Assembly: GCF_026625705.1 (NCBI RefSeq) | Contig: NZ_CP113059.1 | Location: 3,968,001-4,032,000 of the forward strand | Direction of reading: 5' to 3' | Source of the DNA: Pedobacter sp. SL55 | GTDB lineage: Bacteria; Bacteroidota; Bacteroidia; Sphingobacteriales; Sphingobacteriaceae | DNA length: 64,000 nt | In this document: piece after piece, positions 37,836-46,702 of the stretch | Layout of the letters: each line of letters starts with the position of its first letter | Position numbering within the stretch: the stretch's first letter is position 1 | The notes under the pieces: generated by a model | The model's database searches: none | Told to the model about the DNA's origin: nothing | Seen by the model: only the letters and a program-made list of their open reading frames with translations | Program-made: the position numbers and the translations under genes

Positions 37836-38543
37836 ATGAATAGTGAAGAAAAGATAAGAAGTGCATTTGCCAATAAAGATTGGCAAGAAATTAAAGTAAC
37901 CGATAGCTGGCAGATTTTTAAAATCATGGCCGAGTTTGTGGATGGATTTGAAAAACTATCTAAAATTGGACCCTGCGTAAGTATTTTTGGTTCGGCCAGA
38001 ACGGCAGAAACCAACCCGTACTACCAATTAGCTGTGCAATGCGGGCAATTACTAACCGAACGTGGTTATGGTGTAATTACTGGCGGCGGCCCAGGTATCA
38101 TGGAAGCTGGTAACAAAGGTGCCCACATGAATGGTGGTAAATCTGTAGGTTTAAATATCGACCTACCTTTCGAACAGTTCCACAACAAATACATTGAACC
38201 TAGTCGCTTGTTAACTTTCGATTATTTCTTTGTACGCAAGGTAATGTTCATGAAGTATTCGCAAGGTTTTATTGTATTACCGGGCGGCATGGGTACTATG
38301 GATGAGCTTTTTGAAGCCCTAACTTTAATTCAAACTGGTAAAATTGCTCGTTTCCCCATTGTGTTGGTAGGTACCGATTACTGGGGCGGATTGGTTGATT
38401 GGATCAAAAACACGATGCTGGAGAAAGAACACAACATCCACGCAGAAGATTTGAATTTATTTAGATTGGTTGATACGGCAGAAGAAGCCGCAGAACATAT
38501 CTTTAGGTTCTACGACAAATATGTATTGAAACCGAACTTCTAA
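37836..38543 (+). CDS. LOG-family protein (TIGR00730-type Rossmann fold)
   Basis: A 235-residue lysine-decarboxylase-like Rossmann protein. The diagnostic PGGMGTMDELFEALT motif (about 148-162) and the early GSART and ITGGGPGIMEAGNKGA segments are present. Relatives are cytokinin-nucleotide phosphoribohydrolases (LOG) or nucleotide 5'-monophosphate nucleosidases (PpnN). The physiological substrate here is not known. It is likely in an operon with the symporter and is closed by a terminator. Confidence 0.92.
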   Translation: MNSEEKIRSAFANKDWQEIKVTDSWQIFKIMAEFVDGFEKLSKIGPCVSIFGSARTAETNPYYQLAVQCGQLLTERGYGVITGGGPGIMEAGNKGAHMNGGKSVGLNIDLPFEQFHNKYIEPSRLLTFDYFFVRKVMFMKYSQGFIVLPGGMGTMDELFEALTLIQTGKIARFPIVLVGTDYWGGLVDWIKNTMLEKEHNIHAEDLNLFRLVDTAEEAAEHIFRFYDKYVLKPNF

Positions 38544-38563
38544 CAATGTTAGTCTTACTTATT

Positions 38564-38597
38564 AAGGAGTGTAAGTTATTCTTGCACTCCTTTTTTA
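38564..38597 (+). terminator. Intrinsic terminator after the LOG gene
   Basis: Stem AAGGAGTGTAAG (38564-38575) with CTTGCACTCCTT (38581-38592), one internal mismatch, loop TTATT, followed by a T run. Confidence 0.85.
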
Positions 38598-38685
38598 TGC
38601 GCCAAAAAAATCTGACAAAAGGTAGACAAAGAATTTTCATCAACTATAAAAAAAATTAAAACCTTATTTTACTTTTGACGCCATA

Positions 38686-39084
38686 ATGAGAGCCGCAATC
38701 ATATTTTGTTTATCCTTATTTTTTCTTCTATTGAAGGGAAATGAAGGTGCGCATGCTGTAGCTCCACGTATATCGCAAGGTTATGAGTTTTTTACAGAGA
38801 ACCCTCATACCAAACAACAACACACACCTTTTCATAAAAACGCTAACGTTCACATCCAAAAAAGTTCTTCTGCTAGAGAAATAAACTACATTGAAGAAAC
38901 TCAAGATGATGAGGAAAGCATTACTAGAAAAGGAATTATAGCGCTAAAACAAGCAGCTTATTTCTGCTATGCTTTATTAGTTGGAAACCTGCAAACCATT
39001 AGAAAACTTGCCTTGCCTTATTGCGAGCACCTTTCTTATACTGCAAGTTTCAGATATCTTCTGCTAAGAGTTTTTAGAATTTGA
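38686..39084 (+). CDS. Hypothetical exported protein, 132 residues
   Basis: I do not recognise this protein. It has a probable signal peptide (MRAAIIFCLSLFFLLLKGNEGAHA), a His/Gln-rich middle (PHTKQQHTPFHKNANVHIQKSS), a short acidic stretch (EETQDDEESIT) and an amphipathic C-terminal half (ALKQAAYFCYALLVGNLQTIRKLALPYCEH). Codon use is like that of its neighbours, and it has its own space between the LOG terminator and the efflux operon, which supports a real gene. Confidence 0.6.
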   Translation: MRAAIIFCLSLFFLLLKGNEGAHAVAPRISQGYEFFTENPHTKQQHTPFHKNANVHIQKSSSAREINYIEETQDDEESITRKGIIALKQAAYFCYALLVGNLQTIRKLALPYCEHLSYTASFRYLLLRVFRI

Positions 39085-39314
39085 TACCCTTCTTTAATTA
39101 ATAGAATACTCATTTAAACAATTTGTCGGCACTTTATTAAACGGCATTGTTGTGCGTATTCATTTCATTTCTAGTAAGCAAAACAGAGAATTGTTACGAT
39201 CTCTATATAGATCATTACGCATTCTCATTCTAAACAATTAAAAACCAACAATGAAACCATCCTAGTTATATCGGGATAGCTTCATCATCTTTAAAACACA
39301 TTTTTTATATACAG

Positions 39315-40391
39315 ATGAGAAATATTATAATGCTCGCAAGTGTATGTGCTGTGCTATTTGCTAGCTGCGCAACCAAAAACGAAGAAAAAGAAGAAGAAAC
39401 CAACTACACGGCAACTAGTCCAGTAACTATCGATACTTCTTTTACCAAAGAATATGTATCGCAAATTCGATCGGTGCGTAACATAGAAATTAGAGCGCAA
39501 GAAAAAGGCTTTTTAGAGCGTATTTATGTAGATGAAGGCCAAACGGTAAAAGCCGGACAATTGCTTTTTAAAATTATGCCTAAAATGTACGAAGCAGAAG
39601 TTTTAAAGGCCGAAGCAGAAGTTAAAGCTGCTGAAATAGAGTTAGCTAACACCAAATTACTGGCTGATAAAAACGTAGTTGCGCAAAACGAACTGGCTAT
39701 GGCAAAAGCAAAACTAGCACAAGCTAAAGCAAGCTCATCCTTGGCAAAACTACATTTATCATTTACCGAAATTAGAGCACCGTTTAGCGGCACTATCGAC
39801 CGCCTACCTAAAAAACTAGGAAGTTTAATTGACGAAGGCGAATTATTGACCACCTTATCTGATAACAGCGAGATGTTTGCATATTTTAATGTATCGGAAC
39901 CTGAATATTTAAACTTCCAACAGGCAAAATCTGAGCATAATAAATCGGTAAGCTTAATGTTAGCCAATGGCGAAACTTTAAATGGCAAAGGTAAAGTAGA
40001 AACCATAGAAGGCGAGTTTGATTCAGAAACGGGCAACATCGCTTTTAGGGCAAAATTCCCAAATCCAAATCAGTTATTAAGAAATGGCGAAACTGGAAAA
40101 GTACAAATGGTAATTCCTTTGAAAAATGCTTTGATCATCCCTCAAAAAGCTACTTACGAATTGCAAGACAAAAATTACGTGTTTGTAATTGAGAAAAATG
40201 GCACCGTAAAATCTAAAGAAATTAAGATTGCAGGCGAACTACCAGACATTTATGTGCTAGCAAGCGGTTTACAACAGGGCGATAAAATTGTGCTAGATGG
40301 GGTGCAAAAAGTGAAAGATGACGAAAAAATCAAGTTCACTTTCATGGAACCCAAACAAGTGTTGAGCCAATTACAATTAAAAGCAGAATAG
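39315..40391 (+). CDS. RND efflux periplasmic adaptor (membrane fusion protein)
   Basis: A 358-residue lipoprotein adaptor (AVLFASC signal). It has a lipoyl half-motif (IRAQEKGFLERIYVDEGQTVKAGQLLFKI, residues about 57-85), a short alpha-hairpin (EAEVKAAEIELANTKLL ... LAQAKASSSLAKLHL), the second lipoyl half (FTEIRAPFSGTIDRLPKKLGSLIDEG) and beta-barrel plus membrane-proximal domains (IPQKATYELQDKNYVFVI). It links the RND pump to the outer-membrane channel. The next gene, the pump, begins 19 bases downstream. Confidence 0.93.
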   Translation: MRNIIMLASVCAVLFASCATKNEEKEEETNYTATSPVTIDTSFTKEYVSQIRSVRNIEIRAQEKGFLERIYVDEGQTVKAGQLLFKIMPKMYEAEVLKAEAEVKAAEIELANTKLLADKNVVAQNELAMAKAKLAQAKASSSLAKLHLSFTEIRAPFSGTIDRLPKKLGSLIDEGELLTTLSDNSEMFAYFNVSEPEYLNFQQAKSEHNKSVSLMLANGETLNGKGKVETIEGEFDSETGNIAFRAKFPNPNQLLRNGETGKVQMVIPLKNALIIPQKATYELQDKNYVFVIEKNGTVKSKEIKIAGELPDIYVLASGLQQGDKIVLDGVQKVKDDEKIKFTFMEPKQVLSQLQLKAE

Positions 40392-40410
40392 GTTATTATC
40401 CCGTAAAATT

Positions 40411-43400
40411 ATGTTTAGTAAATTCATAAAAAGACCAGTGCTATCCATTGTGATATCGCTAGTTATTGTATTTATGGGCGTGCTGGCTTTGATTGGCCTA
40501 CCCGTAACACAATTACCAAATATATCGCCACCTATGGTAAACATTGTGGCAGAATACCCAGGAGCAAACAACGAGTTATTAATTAAAGCCGTAGTTATTC
40601 CGCTGGAAAGAGCTTTAAATGGTATTCCAGGAATGAAATACATGACCTCGTATGCGGGTAACGATGGTGAATGTTCGATACAACTGGTGTTTAATTTAGG
40701 TACCGACGCAGACCAAGCCACCTTAAACGTACAAAACCGAGTGGCTGCTGTAACCAACAAGCTACCTCCTTTGGTTATTCGCGAAGGTATCAAAATTAGC
40801 AGGCAACAGCCAAATATGCTGATGTACGTGAACGTGTTCAGTAAAGATCCGCACATGAACGAAAACTTTTTGTTCAACTATGCAGATATCAATGTAATTC
40901 CAGAGCTGAAACGTGTAGATGGTGTAGGTTTTGCCGATATTTTAGGTAACCGAGAATATGCCATGCGTATTTGGTTAAAGCCAGATAAAATGTTGGCCTA
41001 CAAAATCTCGTCAGAAGAAGTTTTGGAAGCATTAAATAATCAAAGTTTCGAAGCATCGCCCGGCAAAACTGGGGAAGCATCAGGTAAGCGCTCCGAGTCG
41101 TTTGAGTATGTATTGAAATATCCTGGACGTTTTACCAAAGAGGCCGACTATAAAAACATCGTTTTACGAGCAAGTGCCAATGGCGAATTGTTAAGGCTAA
41201 AAGATGTTGCCGATGTTGAATTTGGTAGCGCCATGTACGATTTATATTCGCACATTAATGGCAAACCTTCGGCAGCAATTGTATTAAAGCAGTCTTACGG
41301 CAGTAACGCACAAGAGGTAATTGAAAATGTAAAGAAACGCCTAGAAGAAATTAAGGCAGAAAACTTCCCCAAGGGGATGGATTACGAAATTAGTTATGAC
41401 GTTTCTAAATTTTTAGATGCCTCGATTGAAAAAGTAGTTCACACTTTAATTGAAGCTTTCATTCTTGTAGGTTTAGTTGTATTCATTTTCTTGGGCGATT
41501 GGCGTTCTACTTTAATTCCCGCCATTGCAGTACCAGTTTCGCTGATAGGCTCCTTTATTTTCATGCAGTTTTTTGGCATTACCTTAAATCTCATCACGCT
41601 TTTTGCCTTGGTATTGGCCATTGGTATTGTAGTGGATGATGCCATTGTTGTAATAGAAGCCGTACATGCCAAAATGGAAGCAGACAAACGTTTATCGGTA
41701 TTAAAAGCAACGCAATTAGCCCTTACCGACATTGGCGGTGCCATTATAGCCATCACATTTTTAATGGCTTCGGTGTTTATTCCGGTGGCATTTATGTCTG
41801 GGCCGGTAGGTGTATTTTATCGCCAGTTCTCCATCACAATGGCTACTTCCATCATCCTTTCTGGTGTGGTGGCGTTAACCTTAACACCTGCGCTATGTGC
41901 TATCATGTTAAAGAAACACAGCGCAAATCACGAGAAGAAAAAATCAATTATTGATAAAGGATTAGATGCTTTTAACAACTGGTTTTTCAAATTAACTGGT
42001 CGTTATCAAAAAGTAATGAACAAGGTGGTTACACGCAAATTAGCCATTTTTGGTACTCTTGGTCTATTTTGCGTGGCTACCTATTTCCTAAGCAATTCTG
42101 TACCATCGGGATTTATACCTAACGAAGACCAAGGGATGATTTACGCCATCATCCAAACACCTCCGGGTTCCACTTTAGAAAGAACTAATCAGATTTCTGA
42201 AAAACTAGAGAAAATTTGTGAGGAAATTGAGGGTGTAAGTTCGGTTTCTGCATTAGCAGGATACGAGGTCTTAACCGAAGGTACTGGCGCCAACTCGGGT
42301 ACTTGTTTAATCAACTTAAAAGATTGGAAAGATCGTAAAAACACTGCTCAAGATATCATCAAAGAGTTAGAAGAAAAATCTAAAGATATGCCAGGGGCGA
42401 TGGTAGAATTTTTCCAGCCGCCTGCGGTACCAGGTTACGGCGCTGCTGGTGGTTTCGAGTTGCGTTTGTTAGATAAAGCTGGTAGAAACAATTATGTAGA
42501 GATGGAAAAAGTGAGTAAAGATTTCGTGAAAGAGTTGAATAAACGTCCCGAATTGCAGTCTGTATTTACTTTCTACAGCGCCAGTTTCCCTCAATACATG
42601 CTCAATATCGATAACGATAAAGCACAGCAAAAGGGTGTTACCCCAGAAAAAGCTTTGGAAACGCTGTCGGATTTGATTGGTAGTAATTACGAAACCAATT
42701 TCATCAAATTTGGTCGCCAGTATAAGGTAATTGTTCAATCATTACCACAATACCGAGCTTTACCCGCCGATGTGATGAAGCTGTATGTGAAAAATAACAG
42801 AGAAGAAATGGTTCCTTTCTCCGCATTTATGACCATGCAAAAAGTGTACGGACTTTCGGAAATTACACGCCATAACCTCTACAACTCTGCCGAAATTAAT
42901 GGTTCGCCTGCTGCTGGTTACAGTTCTGGTGTAGCCTTAAAAGTGGTAGAAGAAGTAGCTAAAAAAACATTACCAAGAGGTTACGGAATAGATTGGGCTG
43001 GTATTTCTAAAGACGAAAGCAGTAGAGGTAACGAAGCGATTTATATCTTCCTTATTTGTTTAGGCTTTGTGTATTTGGTGCTTGCCGCACAATACGAAAG
43101 TTTCATTTTACCGCTAGCAGTTATCGTTTCCTTACCTGCCGGGATACTTGGTGCTTTTCTATTTTTGAAATTATTTGGCCTAGAAAACAACATTTATGCC
43201 CAAGTTTCTATGGTCATGTTAATAGGCTTGCTGGGTAAAAATGCCGTGTTAATTGTAGAATTTGCTGCACAAAAACATGCCGAAGGCAAAACCATTTTAG
43301 CCGCTGCTATGGAAGGTGCCGTAGTAAGGTTTCGCCCTATTTTAATGACCTCATTTGCCTTTATTGCAGGCCTACTTCCTTTAGTATTTGCAAGTGGCCC

Positions 43401-43584
43401 AGGTGCTATTGGTAACCGTACTATTGGTTCGGCGGCGGCCGGCGGCATGTTACTCGGAACGGTGTTCGGCGTGATAATTATCCCGGGCTTATACTATGTT
43501 TTTGGCACCATTGCCAGCAAACGTAAACTCATTAAAATTGAAGACGAACATCCATTAACCGAAGAAATTGAAGGCAATGTTTAA
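40411..43584 (+). CDS. RND (AcrB-type, HAE1) multidrug efflux permease
   Basis: A 1057-residue proton-driven pump with the standard two repeats of six helices and large periplasmic loops. The proton-relay Asp pair is in LVLAIGIVVDDAIVVIEAVHA (cut: GIVVDDAIVVIE, about 400). Also seen are FIKRPVLSIVISLVIVFMG at the start, LPVTQLPNISPPMVNIVAEYPGA, and the second-half motif LIGLLGKNAVLIVEFA with the relay Lys. Likely substrates are drugs, dyes or bile-salt-like molecules; none can be inferred. It overlaps the start of the outer-membrane channel gene by 8 bases. Confidence 0.95.
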   Translation: MFSKFIKRPVLSIVISLVIVFMGVLALIGLPVTQLPNISPPMVNIVAEYPGANNELLIKAVVIPLERALNGIPGMKYMTSYAGNDGECSIQLVFNLGTDADQATLNVQNRVAAVTNKLPPLVIREGIKISRQQPNMLMYVNVFSKDPHMNENFLFNYADINVIPELKRVDGVGFADILGNREYAMRIWLKPDKMLAYKISSEEVLEALNNQSFEASPGKTGEASGKRSESFEYVLKYPGRFTKEADYKNIVLRASANGELLRLKDVADVEFGSAMYDLYSHINGKPSAAIVLKQSYGSNAQEVIENVKKRLEEIKAENFPKGMDYEISYDVSKFLDASIEKVVHTLIEAFILVGLVVFIFLGDWRSTLIPAIAVPVSLIGSFIFMQFFGITLNLITLFALVLAIGIVVDDAIVVIEAVHAKMEADKRLSVLKATQLALTDIGGAIIAITFLMASVFIPVAFMSGPVGVFYRQFSITMATSIILSGVVALTLTPALCAIMLKKHSANHEKKKSIIDKGLDAFNNWFFKLTGRYQKVMNKVVTRKLAIFGTLGLFCVATYFLSNSVPSGFIPNEDQGMIYAIIQTPPGSTLERTNQISEKLEKICEEIEGVSSVSALAGYEVLTEGTGANSGTCLINLKDWKDRKNTAQDIIKELEEKSKDMPGAMVEFFQPPAVPGYGAAGGFELRLLDKAGRNNYVEMEKVSKDFVKELNKRPELQSVFTFYSASFPQYMLNIDNDKAQQKGVTPEKALETLSDLIGSNYETNFIKFGRQYKVIVQSLPQYRALPADVMKLYVKNNREEMVPFSAFMTMQKVYGLSEITRHNLYNSAEINGSPAAGYSSGVALKVVEEVAKKTLPRGYGIDWAGISKDESSRGNEAIYIFLICLGFVYLVLAAQYESFILPLAVIVSLPAGILGAFLFLKLFGLENNIYAQVSMVMLIGLLGKNAVLIVEFAAQKHAEGKTILAAAMEGAVVRFRPILMTSFAFIAGLLPLVFASGPGAIGNRTIGSAAAGGMLLGTVFGVIIIPGLYYVFGTIASKRKLIKIEDEHPLTEEIEGNV

Positions 43585-45013
43585 TAAAAATCATCACAAA
43601 ATATGGGGATTAGCATTGTTAAGCTTAGCTTATGCAAGCTGTAAAATCCCTGCTCTTGTTCAAAAAACTGAAAACAAAAGCACTCCAGATACCTACGCCA
43701 ACGGTAATGGAGATACAACCAATGTAGCCAACATCAAATGGAAAGACTACTTTAAAGACCAATATTTAACCAACCTAATTGATACTGCTTTGTACAACAA
43801 TCAGGAGTTAAACATCACTTTACAGGAAATTGAAATTGCCAGAAACGAAGTAAGAGCAAGAAAAGGCGAATTACTACCGAGCGTTGGTTTAAAAGCTGGC
43901 GCAGGTTTAGAGAAAGTTGGTAGATACACCAGTCAAGGCGCCGGCGATGCCAGTACAGAAATTAAACCGGGCAAGGAAATGCCAGAACCCCTACCCGATT
44001 ATATGGTTGGTTTGTACGCCAATTGGGAAGTAGATGTTTGGCACAAATTGCGTAATTCGAAAAAATCGGCTTACACTAAATACCTGTCATCTGTAGAAGG
44101 CAAAAACTTTGTGGTTACCAGTTTGGTGGCAGAAGTTGCGAACTCTTACTACGAATTATTGGCTTTGGATAATCAGTTGGACATGGTTCGAAAAAATATC
44201 GAATTACAAACTAACGCCCTTGCTGTGGTAAAAATCCAAAAAGAAGCGACTAGAGTTACCGAACTGGCTGTTCGTAAATTCGAAGCAGAAGTATTAAGCT
44301 CTAGAAGTTTGGAGTACGAAATACTACAAAGTATCACCGAAACCGAAAATAAAATCAATTTCTTATTAGGTAGATACCCACAACACATTGCTAGAGATAA
44401 AAATAGTTTCGAAACTGGCTTGGCAAATCATCTGAGCACAGGCATTCCTTCTCAGTTATTGGCCAATAGACCAGATGTTAAACAAGCCGAGCTAGATTTA
44501 ATTACAGCAAAGCTGGATGTTAAAGTGGCAAAAGCACAGTTTTATCCATCGCTAGGTATTTCTGCAGGTGTAGGTTTTCAGGCCTTTAATCCTTCTTATT
44601 TGGTAAAAATGCCAGAGTCTATGTTATATTCTATTGTTGGAGACATAGCTGCACCTTTAATCAACAGAAATGCAATTAAAGCCACTTACTTTACCGCAAA
44701 TGCAAAACAAATTCAGGCAGTTTATCAGTACGAGAGAAGCATTTTAAATGGATATATAGAAGTAGCCAATCAGTTAGCGAGTATCAATAACCTAAGCAAA
44801 AGCTACGAGTTAAAGGCTAAACAGGTACAGGCGCTAACACAATCTATCGAAATTTCTAACGATTTGTTTAAATCTACCAGAGCAGATTACTTGGAAGTGT
44901 TAATGACACAACGTGATGCTTTGGAAGCAAAATTAGAGTTAATAGAAACAAAGAAGCAGCAACTGAATGCCATGGTAAAAGTTTATCAGGCATTAGGTGG
45001 CGGATGGAATTAG
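43577..45013 (+). CDS. TolC-family outer-membrane efflux lipoprotein
   Basis: A 478-residue outer-membrane factor with a lipoprotein signal (LSLAYASC) and two OEP repeats (LIDTALYNNQELNITLQEIEIARNEVRARKG; LLANRPDVKQAELDLITAKLDVKVAKAQFYPSLGIS). ATG 43577 was preferred to a TTG three codons earlier. It completes the tripartite efflux operon, which ends at a strong terminator. Confidence 0.93.
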   Translation: MFNKNHHKIWGLALLSLAYASCKIPALVQKTENKSTPDTYANGNGDTTNVANIKWKDYFKDQYLTNLIDTALYNNQELNITLQEIEIARNEVRARKGELLPSVGLKAGAGLEKVGRYTSQGAGDASTEIKPGKEMPEPLPDYMVGLYANWEVDVWHKLRNSKKSAYTKYLSSVEGKNFVVTSLVAEVANSYYELLALDNQLDMVRKNIELQTNALAVVKIQKEATRVTELAVRKFEAEVLSSRSLEYEILQSITETENKINFLLGRYPQHIARDKNSFETGLANHLSTGIPSQLLANRPDVKQAELDLITAKLDVKVAKAQFYPSLGISAGVGFQAFNPSYLVKMPESMLYSIVGDIAAPLINRNAIKATYFTANAKQIQAVYQYERSILNGYIEVANQLASINNLSKSYELKAKQVQALTQSIEISNDLFKSTRADYLEVLMTQRDALEAKLELIETKKQQLNAMVKVYQALGGGWN

Positions 45014-45053
45014 TTAGTTTATAGGTTTTGGCTAATTAATGTTTACTAGTTGC

Positions 45054-45082
45054 AAAGTCCCAGTTAATCTGGGACTTTTTTT
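45054..45082 (+). terminator. Intrinsic terminator of the RND efflux operon
   Basis: A 10-base-pair perfect stem (AAAGTCCCAG at 45054-45063 with CTGGGACTTT at 45069-45078), loop TTAAT, T run after. Confidence 0.92.
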
Positions 45083-45212
45083 AATACTTTAGCTTACACC
45101 ATTTAACAACTATTTATGTTAGTTAAGCTCATGCTTGTTACCTCTTTTGTTAAAATTTGTTAAGTATTTTAAAGCGCAACGGCGTTTAGCTAGTTTAGCC
45201 TTTATTATTTAA

Positions 45213-45243
45213 TTGACGTTGTCGTATTATTACCTTATCTTTG
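45213..45243 (+). promoter_or_regulatory. Promoter of bamD, placed for a near-leaderless transcript
   Basis: TTG (45213-45215), 20 bases, TATCTTTG (45236-45243), an exact -7 match. The ATG of bamD is only 4 bases after the -7 element, so transcription should start at or just beyond the start codon. Confidence 0.65.
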
Positions 45244-45247
45244 TAAA

Positions 45248-46194
45248 ATGTTTAAAATTAAACACCTTATTATTTCTTGCTTCGCCATTGCACTTTTAAG
45301 CTTCGGTGCGTGTAAAAGTCGTTTCGAAAAACTTCGTTTAAGTAATGATGTAGCTAAAAAATATCAAGAAGGAATTAGACTATACAATAAAAAAGATTAC
45401 TCTAAAGCTTTGATCTTATTTGAAGGTTTGGTGCAGAAATATAGAGGTACTGCCGAAGCAGAAGATTTGAACTACTACTACGCATACACCTTATATCGCT
45501 TAAAAGATTACACTACGGCACGTTATAAGTTCAAAGAATTTGCCGACACTTACCCGGCCAGTAAAAATGCCGAAGAGTGTAGATACATGGGGGCTTATTG
45601 CTACTATTTAGATTCTCCAAAATCGTCTTTAGATCAGGAGAACACTTATAAAGCAATTGATGCTTTGCAGTTATTCATTAACCTTTACCCAAAAAGTGAT
45701 AGAGCTACGCAAGCTGCTCAATACATCGCTAACTTGAGAGATAAGCTAGAAACAAAGGCTTTTGATAATGCTAAGCTTTATTATAATTTGGGAGGATATG
45801 ATGTAACCAACTATAAATCGGCAGTAGTGGCATTAAAAAATGCACAAACAGAATTTCCAGATATTAAGTATGCTGAAGAAATGAACTTATTGATTGTTAA
45901 ATCTCAGTTCATGTATGCAAAAAACAGTTATCCTCATAGACAGGAAGACCGTTTTAACGAGGCTATCGATACTATAACGAATTTATAGAGGCTTATCCAA
46001 ATAGTAAATTTGCAAAAGAAGCTAAACAGCTAAAAGACGACAGCGAAGCTGGAATTGCAAATGCTAAAAAAATAATTGCTGAAGAGCAAGCAATGATTGC
46101 TAAATACAAAGCACTTGAAGAAAGTGACAAAGCAGGCAGCAAAAAGCAAAAAGATACGACTAACAACAATTCAGATAATAAAACACAAAAATAA
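45248..46194 (+). pseudogene. bamD: Outer-membrane assembly lipoprotein BamD, frameshifted
   Basis: A BamD of about 315 residues in two frames. The first (to 45988) has the lipoprotein signal (LLSFGAC) and TPR repeats (YQEGIRLYNKKDYSKALILFEGLVQKY; ARYKFKEFADTYPASKNAEE; IDALQLFINLYPKSDRATQAAQYIANL). The second (to 46194) completes the last repeat (FIEAYPNSKFAKEAKQL) and a charged tail. One T is missing near 45973 (GATACTATAAC for GATACTTATAAC). BamD is essential in studied Gram-negative bacteria as part of the Bam complex that inserts outer-membrane proteins, so a base-calling error is the likelier reading. Two bases separate it from rpoZ. Confidence 0.9.
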
Positions 46195-46195
46195 A

Positions 46196-46525
46196 ATGAG
46201 TACTACTCCAAAACCAGCTATTCCAAATACTACGGTTACTAGAAATGTTCATGATTTGGATAGATCTACTGATAACATTTATGAGTCTTTAGTAATTATT
46301 GCCAAGAGAGCTAATCAAATCTCTAACAATATGAAAGAAGAACTACATGGCAAGTTAGCAGAGTTTGCTTCGTCTAACGACAACTTAGAAGAGGTTTTTG
46401 AAAACAGGGAGCAAATTGAAATTAGCAAACACTATGAGCGTTTGCCTAAGCCAACTTTAATTGCTATGGATGAGTTTTTAAACGATAAAGTTTACAGCAG
46501 AAACCCTAGTAAAGAGCAACAATAA
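46196..46525 (+). CDS. rpoZ: DNA-directed RNA polymerase omega subunit (Bacteroidetes type)
   Basis: A 109-residue omega subunit of the Bacteroidetes form. Landmarks are TRNVHDLDRSTDNIYESLVIIAKRANQI (residues about 15-42) and the acidic tail with KHYERLPKPTLIAMDEFLNDKVY. I chose ATG 46196 because upstream residues in the same frame belong to the BamD tail. The bamD-rpoZ-coaBC order is conserved in the phylum and supports the call. A hairpin follows. Confidence 0.92.
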   Translation: MSTTPKPAIPNTTVTRNVHDLDRSTDNIYESLVIIAKRANQISNNMKEELHGKLAEFASSNDNLEEVFENREQIEISKHYERLPKPTLIAMDEFLNDKVYSRNPSKEQQ

Positions 46526-46558
46526 TTGCTTTAACACTAAGCAATTTAACTTATAATT

Positions 46559-46597
46559 AGCCACAGGTACATTGATTTAATCTTTGCACCTGTGGCT
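46559..46597 (+). terminator. Hairpin after rpoZ
   Basis: A 10-base-pair perfect stem (AGCCACAGGT at 46559-46568 with ACCTGTGGCT at 46588-46597) has a 19-base loop. The T-rich stretch after it is imperfect, so it may be a weak terminator. Confidence 0.55.
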
Positions 46598-46687
46598 TAA
46601 ATGCTTTTTAAGCAATAAGCTTTTCTTTACAGCGAATCTATCATTAAATTATCCATAGCAATTCATAAAAATGATGATGTTCTTGGT

Positions 46688-46695
46688 TATATTTG
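46688..46695 (+). promoter_or_regulatory. -7 element before coaBC, near-leaderless
   Basis: TATATTTG exactly matches TAnnTTTG, and the ATG follows after 7 bases. No -33 TTTG at the usual distance. Confidence 0.5.
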
Positions 46696-46702
46696 TCTAT
46701 AG

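Noticed and set aside
39524..40039. 171-residue minus-strand frame
   Set aside because: It is antisense to the well-supported efflux adaptor and has a Ser/Leu-rich shadow composition.
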